A stretch of DNA of 64,000 bases from Leptolyngbyaceae cyanobacterium JSC-12 (GTDB lineage: Bacteria; Cyanobacteriota; Cyanobacteriia; Leptolyngbyales; Leptolyngbyaceae), in contig CM001633.1 in assembly GCA_000309945.1 (NCBI GenBank), positions 3,188,199 through 3,252,198 of the forward strand. Reading direction: 5' to 3'. This document shows, in pieces, positions 44,674-51,054 of this stretch. The first letter of the stretch is position 1. Each line of letters opens with the position of its first letter. The translations under genes and the position numbers were made by a program. A model generated the notes under the pieces. It was not told where the DNA came from, made no database searches, and saw only the letters and a list, made by a program, of their open reading frames with translations.

Positions 44674-45600
44674 CTACTTTCTGGCAACTTGTGTTTCTGC
44701 ACTATTCAAAACGGCTTGCCAGACTTCGTAACCTTTGGCGTTCAAATGTAAGCCATCGGTTGTAAGGTCAGGACGCAGGTAGCCATTGGCATCTGCCATA
44801 TGGGAATGCACATCCAGGTAATAGGCTCCATTTTGGTTCGCAATTACTTTAAGTTGTTGATTGAGATTGGCGATTCGCTGGCTAGAGACGGGGAGCGATC
44901 GCGTGGGCAAAATTGATTGCATCACAATGTTTGCTTGGGGATGGGTTTGTCGCAGTTGTTGAATAATCTGCTGCAAGTTTCGCAGAATCGTTGTATTGCT
45001 GGCTCCATGCTTCAGGTCATTGATGCCTGCCATTACATAAACAATCCGAGGACGAGTGCGAGCAAAACTGGACAAACGATGCAAAATGCCTGTTGTTGTA
45101 TCCCCAGAAATCCCTTGATTGAGCCAGAGGCGAGTTTGGGGCAGGCGATCGCTAGGAAACCACAGGCTCAGCGAATCTCCCAGCAACACCCCCACGGGTT
45201 CATTGATCTCTCGCACGCTTGCCGCTTCTTGTGCCAGCAACCATTTCCACTGCTCATAGGTGGGTTGCTGAACTGATGTTGCCCAGGCTGAACGAAAGCT
45301 ACTCACTGGAATACGAGTATGGATTTGCCCAACAGTTAATGCAGCGGTTCGTTGAGAATACAACTGGCTACCAGAGCGAGGTCGTTCCAGAGATGGCGAA
45401 AATTCTATGCCTAAGCTGGATTTATCTGGGTTTACGTTTTTTCGCAATTGCCGCAGCAGGCGATCAAGCCTGGCTTTTTCAGCTTGCACCGCCTGACTGC
45501 GCTGGGCTTCAGCAGGGATTACAGGCTTGGCTGCTTGAGCAGGTTGGGCGGTTTGAGTAGTTTGAGCGGCGATCGCAGCAAGCAACAATGGCTCCGGCAT
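44674..45600 (-). CDS. SGNH/GDSL-type hydrolase, exported
   Basis: This esterase-like protein (308 aa) has an N-terminal hydrophobic segment with a Gln/Ala-rich run (AAQTTQTAQPAQAAKPV), then the catalytic domain (about 125-300): block I VGVLLGDSLSLWFP (nucleophile Ser), block II NQGISGDTT (Gly), block III MAGINDL (Asn) and block V DGLHLNAKGYEVW (Asp, His). Members remove acyl or acetyl groups from polysaccharides, lipids or peptidoglycan. The substrate is not predictable. The nearest genes on the same strand are the uncertain ORF and the CpeT-like gene. Confidence 0.85.
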   Translation of the reverse strand: MPEPLLLAAIAAQTTQTAQPAQAAKPVIPAEAQRSQAVQAEKARLDRLLRQLRKNVNPDKSSLGIEFSPSLERPRSGSQLYSQRTAALTVGQIHTRIPVSSFRSAWATSVQQPTYEQWKWLLAQEAASVREINEPVGVLLGDSLSLWFPSDRLPQTRLWLNQGISGDTTTGILHRLSSFARTRPRIVYVMAGINDLKHGASNTTILRNLQQIIQQLRQTHPQANIVMQSILPTRSLPVSSQRIANLNQQLKVIANQNGAYYLDVHSHMADANGYLRPDLTTDGLHLNAKGYEVWQAVLNSAETQVARK

Positions 45601-45912
45601 GAATAGGATTGTTAATCAAAGAACTCTGCTAATCCTTCACAACCCAAGCTGGTGACAGTCAGGAAAATTGCAACTAAAACTTTACGTTGCCGGAGAATTG
45701 CACGCTTGCGCTGAAACAAGATTCAAGGAAAGGCGCGAAGATAGAATAAATGCTGTCCATGTCCAAATCTGTAGCGGTTTCTTAGGGAAACCTCCAATTT
45801 CTAGATTGAATGTAGTTTATTCAAGGTTGCTTGTTCTTGTTAGATGCCCCAACTGGCAAATTCTTCTGCATACTGTTTTTAGTAGCCAATCCTTATAAAC
45901 ACCTGAGTTTTG
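45601..45912. other. Intergenic region with dispersed repeat copy C
   Basis: The gap between the SGNH gene and the small Cys-rich gene holds dispersed repeat copy C (45752-45805). No ORF, tRNA or terminator is convincing. The 5' regions of both neighbours (divergent) must be in here. Confidence 0.5.
45752..45805 (+). repeat. Dispersed repeat, copy C
   Basis: The sequence GCTGTCCATGTCCAAATCTG then TAGCGGTTTCTTAGGGAAAC and CTCCAATTTCTAG resembles copies A (25701-25745, minus) and B (31930-31985). Confidence 0.6.
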
Positions 45913-46119
45913 ATGATGGAAAACACCACCACAATCAACTGTGCCGAAGCGTGCGTCAACGGATGCGTGTTGGGCGACAAATGCCCTAATTTGGAATACA
46001 AAAGTGAAGCAATGAAATTTGTGAACGCAACCTCGCTAGATAAGATGCACGAGATTGCCGAAGCGGCTCGGTTGAAAAAGATGATGGCTCCACCTCAATG
46101 GATCTTGCCAGAAGATTAA
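45913..46119 (+). CDS. Small cysteine-motif protein, 68 aa
   Basis: The product contains CAEACVNGCVLGDKC, a C-x3-C-x3-C-x5-C cluster near the N-terminus that could bind a metal or a cofactor, followed by a helical part (EAMKFVNATSLDKMHEIAEAARLKKMM) and a PPQWILPED tail. Similar short proteins are common in cyanobacteria, but I know of no established role. ATG codons at 45913 and 45916 are both possible. It is convergent with the glycosyltransferase gene, 8 bp apart. Confidence 0.7.
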   Translation: MMENTTTINCAEACVNGCVLGDKCPNLEYKSEAMKFVNATSLDKMHEIAEAARLKKMMAPPQWILPED

Positions 46120-46127
46120 TCCTTGCT

Positions 46128-47141
46128 TCACGTGCTAACCTCACCATGCGGACCAATCACCTCACGCACCCGATAAATAGGGCGTCCCTGAGATTCGTGA
46201 TAGGTTCGCATCAGCAGTTCAGCCAGCAAGCCAAAGCTGAATAGTTGTACTCCTGCCAGTAACAACACGACTGCCAGCGTCAGCAGGGGGCGATTAATGC
46301 TTTCGCCAAAGCCCAACTTGAGTGAGGTCAGGTATAGCCCGATCGCAATGCCAAGAACAGTCGAAACAAACCCCATTAATCCAAACACATGCATGGGACG
46401 GGTCAAAAACTTCCGCATAAAAAAGACAGTTGTTAGATCCATCACCACCCGGAAGGTGCGATCCAGACCATACTTGCTTTTGCCAAACTGGCGCGGATGA
46501 TGGCGGACGGGGACTTCTGTAATTCTGGCTCCTTCAATAAATGCGAGTGCTGGCAGAAAGCGATGTAGTTCCCCGTACAGATTCATGTCTGCTACAAGCT
46601 CTGAACGATAGACTTTCAGCGAACACCCGTAGTCATGCACTTTTACCCCCGTCACTTGCCCAATCAACCAATTCGCAATCTTAGAGGGAACTTTGCGAGT
46701 AATGGTGGCATCTTGCCGATGCTTGCGCCAACCGCTGACTAGGTCGTAGCCCTCGTTCAATTTGTCAATTAGCATTGGAATATCAGCTGGATCATTTTGT
46801 AAGTCCCCATCCATTGTGATAATCACATCGCCTTGAGCAAAACGAAATCCCGCTGCCATGGCTGCCGTTTGTCCATAATTGCGCCGCAGGATAATGGACC
46901 GTAGATCATCCCGTTGCTTCGCCAGTTCTTTGAGTAACTCTGTAGACCCATCAGTTGAGCCATCATCCACGCAGAGAATTTCATAGCTGTAATTGGCATC
47001 TTTGAGGACGCTGGAGATAGCATCCAGTAATCTCGGTAAATTCTCATACTCGTTGTGGATTGGTACCACAATCGACAAATCAAGTGACAAGGCTGGAGAT
47101 GCCCAAAGATGGTTTCTTTCCTGGCTTAAAGAGGTATTCAT
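46128..47141 (-). CDS. Membrane-bound glycosyltransferase family 2 (DPM1/GtrB-like)
   Basis: The 337-aa enzyme should move a sugar from a nucleotide donor to a polyprenyl phosphate at the cytosolic face. The GT-A domain (15-235) has VVPIHNEYENLPRLL, VDDGSTDGSTELL, NYGQTAAMAAGF and TMDGDLQNDPADIP (metal-binding DxD region). The C-terminal part has two membrane helices (about 255-275 and 290-315, MHVFGLMGFVSTVLGIAIGL and LLTLAVVLLLAGVQLF). This layout matches DPMS-like GtrB proteins used in cell-surface glycan synthesis. It lies alone; acceptors are not deducible. Confidence 0.88.
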   Translation of the reverse strand: MNTSLSQERNHLWASPALSLDLSIVVPIHNEYENLPRLLDAISSVLKDANYSYEILCVDDGSTDGSTELLKELAKQRDDLRSIILRRNYGQTAAMAAGFRFAQGDVIITMDGDLQNDPADIPMLIDKLNEGYDLVSGWRKHRQDATITRKVPSKIANWLIGQVTGVKVHDYGCSLKVYRSELVADMNLYGELHRFLPALAFIEGARITEVPVRHHPRQFGKSKYGLDRTFRVVMDLTTVFFMRKFLTRPMHVFGLMGFVSTVLGIAIGLYLTSLKLGFGESINRPLLTLAVVLLLAGVQLFSFGLLAELLMRTYHESQGRPIYRVREVIGPHGEVST

Positions 47142-47209
47142 GCAACGTTTGGAGAAGTAATAACGACAGACAATGACAGGTGGGACAAGGTGCGATCGCT
47201 GGCTTGATG

Positions 47210-47935
47210 TTACCGGGTTTGGGGTGGCTGATATGCCGCTACAATCCGTCCGGCTCCGCGTAGCTGGGCATAATAGGCACGACTAACTGCCGTACCTTGG
47301 TCGGACAAGACATCGATCGCAATCCGATTGTGCCCCTGGTCTTTGCCAGAACTATGAATATACTGATTGTCACCCACGTACAGCCCCACATGGGTTGCTT
47401 TTTGCGAAGAGCCAAAAAACACTAAATCACCTGGTTGCAACTCGCTCAGGGCGATGGGTTGCGTAAATTCTTCTTGCTGATACGCATCTCTTGGTAGCCA
47501 AATCCCCACCGACACAAATGCTGCCTGGATTAAGCCTGAACAATCGTAATTAGGCCCCACCGTGCCACCCCAGAGATATTCATTCGGCTGATTCATCGCA
47601 GCTTGGACAAACGCGATCGCACCTGGAATTTTAGCTCGAATTTCTGGTTCAGATAAGGCAACAGACTGATAGGGAGTAGTAACTGCAATCAAATGCTGCA
47701 AATCGTCTGGCGTGATCCAACCAGAATACTCATCCTCACACAATTGCACCTCAACCGCCATTGCATTCAACGGTGCAGAGGATAGAATCTGCAAGTATCG
47801 TCCAGTTGCTGCCTGGGTTGCCAACCGCTTCAACGACGGAGAGTCATATAGATTCAGGTTTTTTTGACATTGATACTGCCTTGAATTGAGAGCAGCATGG
47901 CAGTGACCTGTTTCAGAATATTCTTGAGAAATCAC
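47210..47935 (-). CDS. NlpC/P60 (C40) cysteine endopeptidase with SH3-type N-terminus
   Basis: The 241-aa product closely follows the known Nostoc/Anabaena gamma-D-glutamyl-L-diamino acid endopeptidases (about 245 aa): an N-terminal SH3-type domain (about 20-95, NLNLYDSPSLKRLATQAATG) and a C40 domain with Cys132 in NYDCSGLIQAAF, His182 in ATHVGLYVG and His194 in YIHSSGKD. It cleaves murein stem peptides and likely acts in wall turnover or recycling. It has no signal peptide, so it may work on imported muropeptides in the cytosol. GTG start at 47935. Neighbouring glycosyltransferase is in the same direction, 68 bp downstream. Confidence 0.9.
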   Translation of the reverse strand: MISQEYSETGHCHAALNSRQYQCQKNLNLYDSPSLKRLATQAATGRYLQILSSAPLNAMAVEVQLCEDEYSGWITPDDLQHLIAVTTPYQSVALSEPEIRAKIPGAIAFVQAAMNQPNEYLWGGTVGPNYDCSGLIQAAFVSVGIWLPRDAYQQEEFTQPIALSELQPGDLVFFGSSQKATHVGLYVGDNQYIHSSGKDQGHNRIAIDVLSDQGTAVSRAYYAQLRGAGRIVAAYQPPQTR

Positions 47936-48052
47936 AGCGAATTACTCACTCGTTCACACCTGCGAGCATCATAGCAGGGCACTTTGCCTTCTGGCTGGAA
48001 CAGGTGGATTGTCACATTTAGCACCACTGACTAAAAAAATCGCCAAATTTCT

Positions 48053-48152
48053 TTGCCATTTCTCCGGACGACTCTGGGATAACACCGAAGAGTGGAGTGG
48101 TAGATGCACCCTGATTGTCGCCCCCGGTCCCAAGCTGGGGGCTTTATTATTT
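48053..48152 (+). ncRNA. Candidate small RNA with intrinsic terminator
   Basis: A plus-strand hairpin, GCCCCC (48120-48125) with GGGGGC (48137-48142), is followed by TTTATTATTT (48143-48152), the shape of an intrinsic terminator. No plus-strand gene lies upstream to need it. A weak promoter is possible: TTGCCA (48053-48058) and a GATAAC-type -10 (48078-48083). That would give an RNA of roughly 60 nt. It could also be the 3' end of a longer untranslated transcript, or inverted repeat noise. I do not recognise a known RNA family. Confidence 0.35.
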
Positions 48153-48191
48153 GGAATGGAGAACAGAGAATGACCAATAAGCAATGACCAA

Positions 48192-49121
48192 TCACAGCAT
48201 CTGAACGGTTGCCCCGGCGCGATCGAGTTGTACGACTTGGACTACGGTTTGTATGCCTTGCTCTTGCCAGGTAGAGGCGATCGCAGTCCGAACTGGTTCA
48301 GCTTTCGATTGTTCTACCAGTGCCAGCACCGTTGATCCAGCTCCACTGATCACCAGTCCATAAGCCCCAGCATTAATCGCCGCTTGATGAATAGCTTCGT
48401 ATCCAGGAATGAGTGCCTGACGATAGGGTTGATGGATGCGATCATAGAGAGCTGCCTGCAACCATGCGGTATTTCCAGTTTCTAAGCCACGAATGAGTAA
48501 TCCCAAATGAGCCGTGTTAAAAATCGCATCCGTGCGACTGTAGCTGTTCGGCAAGACGCGGCGAGCTTCGGCAGTCGATAGTTCAAAGTCAGGAATGGCG
48601 ACAATTGGCACAACTGCCTGATGCCAGGATAGTTCACAGATTTCCCATCCCTCTTGGGGATTGGTTGCGGCTAATTGGCAGCCCCCCAGTAAGGCAGGTA
48701 CAACGTTGTCTGGATGTCCTTCCATGGCGATCGCCAGTTGCATCATCTCAGCCTGACTGACAGAAAAACTAGTGAGCGCATTGGCACCAACCAATCCCCC
48801 GACAATCGCGGTTGCTGAACTGCCCAATCCTCGTGCTAATGGCACTCCCAGATTAATCTCGATTTTTACTGCTGGGATTGACTGTCCTATATAGTGATAA
48901 AACTGTGCGAAGGCTTGATACGCCAGGTTACTGGCATCGGTTTGAACGCGATTAGCTTCCTCTCCAGTGGCTATAATCTGAACGGTTCCAGGTTCTGTCT
49001 CCAATCTTGAGAACGTAAACTGGTTATACAGTGAGAGAGCAGCCCCCAGACAATCAAAACCAGGTCCAATATTGGCAGTGGTTGCCGGAACCGAAACCAT
49101 CACCGACGCAGTATTAGACAT
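48192..49121 (-). CDS. thrB: Homoserine kinase
   Basis: ThrB phosphorylates homoserine for threonine synthesis. The 309-aa product is a GHMP kinase: VPATTANIGPGFDCLGAALSL at the start, the ATP loop GVPLARGLGSSATAIVGG (about residues 90-108), EGHPDNVVPALLGG, and a C-terminal SGAGSTVLALV. ATG start at 49121. It is isolated; thrC and hom are not in the window. Confidence 0.95.
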   Translation of the reverse strand: MSNTASVMVSVPATTANIGPGFDCLGAALSLYNQFTFSRLETEPGTVQIIATGEEANRVQTDASNLAYQAFAQFYHYIGQSIPAVKIEINLGVPLARGLGSSATAIVGGLVGANALTSFSVSQAEMMQLAIAMEGHPDNVVPALLGGCQLAATNPQEGWEICELSWHQAVVPIVAIPDFELSTAEARRVLPNSYSRTDAIFNTAHLGLLIRGLETGNTAWLQAALYDRIHQPYRQALIPGYEAIHQAAINAGAYGLVISGAGSTVLALVEQSKAEPVRTAIASTWQEQGIQTVVQVVQLDRAGATVQML

Positions 49122-49284
49122 TCCAATCCCAATTTCTCAAAAAATAATTGCTTAAAAACCAGGCTTCATTATCCCCTATTCCTGTTCCCCATCCTCCCAT
49201 GCTCTACTCCCAACGGCGAAGGTAAACGGCTAAGGTAAGGATGTAGGGATGTTTTGTTGGGATTTGAGCAGGGATTTAAGCGGT

Positions 49285-50112
49285 ATGTCGTTAGCAAAAT
49301 TGGAGCAACTTAAAGCACTATTTGGAGAAATGGATCGGGCGTTAATTGCTTATTCAGGTGGAATTGACAGCACACTGGTGGCAAAGGTGGCGTTTGATGT
49401 ATTGGGCGATCGCGCTTTAGCCGTAACAGCCGTTTCTCCCTCTCTGCTGCCCGAAGATTTAGAAGAAGCCTGCGTTCAAGCCGAAGAAATTGGCATTGAG
49501 CATGAACTTATCGAAACTCACGAATTAGAGAATCCCAACTATGCGTCTAATCCTGTTAACCGTTGCTACTTTTGCAAGAGCGAACTGCACGATACATTAA
49601 AACCCCTTGCCTTGCAGCGGGGCTATCCCTACGTGGTGGATGGTGTGAATGCTGATGATTTAAGCGATTATCGTCCTGGAATCCAAGCCGCGAAAGAACG
49701 GGGTGCGCGATCGCCGCTGGCAGAAGTAGGCGTTACTAAACTGGAAGTACGCGAAATTGCCAAATATCTGGGCTTGTCCTGTTGGGATAAACCCGCTCAA
49801 CCCTGCCTTAGCTCTCGCTTTCCCTATGGTGAAGAAATTACCCTTGCCAAGTTGCAACGAGTGGGACGCGCTGAAGCCTATCTCCGTAAATTGGGCTTAA
49901 AGACGCTGCGAGTGCGCTCTGAAGGAGATACCGCCCGGATTGAATTGCCGCCGGAACGCATCAAAGAATTTGTCTTGACCACTGATTTGCCCGCCCTAGT
50001 CGAAAAATTCCAGTCTCTCGGCTTTCTCTACGTCACCCTCGATTTGGAAGGCTTCCGCAGTGGTAAGTTGAATCAGGTGCTTCAGTTTGCGGTTGCCAAT
50101 CAACGAGGATAG
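49285..50112 (+). CDS. larE: ATP-dependent sacrificial sulphur transferase LarE
   Basis: LarE builds the nickel-pincer nucleotide cofactor by donating sulphur from its own cysteine. The 275-aa product has the PP-loop IAYSGGIDSTLVAKVA (about 20-35), NRCYFCKSELHDTL, VVDGVNADDLSDYRPG and QPCLSSRFPYGE; the Cys in the last motif is the sacrificial sulphur donor in Lactiplantibacillus LarE. ATG 49285 gives MSLAKLEQLKALFGEMD, which fits; a longer frame starts at 49249. larB, larC and the racemase larA are not in the window. Cyanobacteria often encode LarE separately. Confidence 0.9.
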   Translation: MSLAKLEQLKALFGEMDRALIAYSGGIDSTLVAKVAFDVLGDRALAVTAVSPSLLPEDLEEACVQAEEIGIEHELIETHELENPNYASNPVNRCYFCKSELHDTLKPLALQRGYPYVVDGVNADDLSDYRPGIQAAKERGARSPLAEVGVTKLEVREIAKYLGLSCWDKPAQPCLSSRFPYGEEITLAKLQRVGRAEAYLRKLGLKTLRVRSEGDTARIELPPERIKEFVLTTDLPALVEKFQSLGFLYVTLDLEGFRSGKLNQVLQFAVANQRG

Positions 50113-50409
50113 AATTCATGGCTCAGTTACCCACTCTCAACTCCGCTATTTTCTATGCAGTTTGATGACTTAAAACCGTTGACAGAGATTATGGCAGCCG
50201 AGATGAATATTCCATCGATGATTAGGTTATGGATGGCAGCTTGCGCGATCGGGCTTTGCCCACCATCAGCAAAATGATTCAAGAAGGGAATTGGAACCTA
50301 CCTTTGCCCCAAATCCTAAGCTGAATATGTCATTTCGCTTCGTTAACAAAGGGCCTCAATTCCTGAATCCCGTTTTACTCTACACAGATGAGAGTGGTAG
50401 CAGGCAGCG
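50113..50409. other. Intergenic region, possible degraded gene
   Basis: This 297-bp gap between larE and the YIP1 gene contains a short frame MQFDDLKPLTEIMAAEMNIP (from about 50158) and, after a frame change, DGSLRDRALPTISKMIQEGN. They read like protein sequence but no family comes to mind and the frame is broken, so this may be another small remnant. Confidence 0.3.
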
Positions 50410-51054
50410 ATGGCAGATGCATCATCAGTAATGAGTGTGTGGGATCTGGTGACTGGGACGATCGCGCTAAAGCCCCAAGCCTACAAGAGCATCGAGCATA
50501 TGCCAAATGGCGACCAGATTGCGGTTTGGATCGTGTTCTTTGCAGGGCTTTCTGAAGCGATCGCTCAGGGCATTGTTCTATTCATTAATCGAGTCAAACC
50601 CTTTCGCTTTTTCATCAGTATTGGCATTGCTGCTGTGTTGTTTGTGGTTGGTTTTTTCTTTTGGGCAGGGAGCACCTGGTTCATTGTTAAACTGGTTGTC
50701 CGAGATCCAGTGCCGCTAGGACAATTGATGCGAACTCTGGCGCTTTCCTATTCTCCGCGATTACTCAGCTTTTTTATTGCCTTGCCCTACTTTGGTGTGC
50801 CTCTCTCTGTCATTCTGTCAATCTGGAGCTTTCTGGCATTTCTGGTTGGGATCACGTCTACCCTCAACATTGGAACCTGGCAGGCATTTTGGTGTGGGGT
50901 GATCGGATGGCTGGTGTTTCAAATTCTGGAAAACACGATTGGACGTCCAGTGGCGGCAGTTGGGCGCTGGCTTAAAAACACAGCAGCAGGTGTTCCTCTA
51001 GTAACCGATCTGAAAGAATTAGAGCAACTGGTGGAGCGGGGGCGGCAACCATGA
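50410..51054 (+). CDS. YIP1-domain membrane protein
   Basis: The 214-aa protein has five probable membrane helices with a Yip1-like pattern: an N-terminal amphipathic region (WDLVTGTIALKPQAYKSIEH, where Yip1 proteins have a conserved segment), QIAVWIVFFAGLSEAIAQG, FFISIGIAAVLFVVGFFFWAG, LRTLALSYSPRLLSFFIALPYFG and IGTWQAFWCGVIGWLVFQI. In eukaryotes Yip1 proteins shape vesicle membranes; the bacterial role is unknown. Its stop overlaps the start of the 973-aa gene by four bases (ATGA), so the two are translationally coupled and probably work together. Confidence 0.75.
   Translation: MADASSVMSVWDLVTGTIALKPQAYKSIEHMPNGDQIAVWIVFFAGLSEAIAQGIVLFINRVKPFRFFISIGIAAVLFVVGFFFWAGSTWFIVKLVVRDPVPLGQLMRTLALSYSPRLLSFFIALPYFGVPLSVILSIWSFLAFLVGITSTLNIGTWQAFWCGVIGWLVFQILENTIGRPVAAVGRWLKNTAAGVPLVTDLKELEQLVERGRQP

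Noticed and set aside
47969-48184. Minus-strand ORF of 71 aa between NlpC and thrB
   Set aside because: It overlaps the candidate small RNA and terminator hairpin and has no family features.
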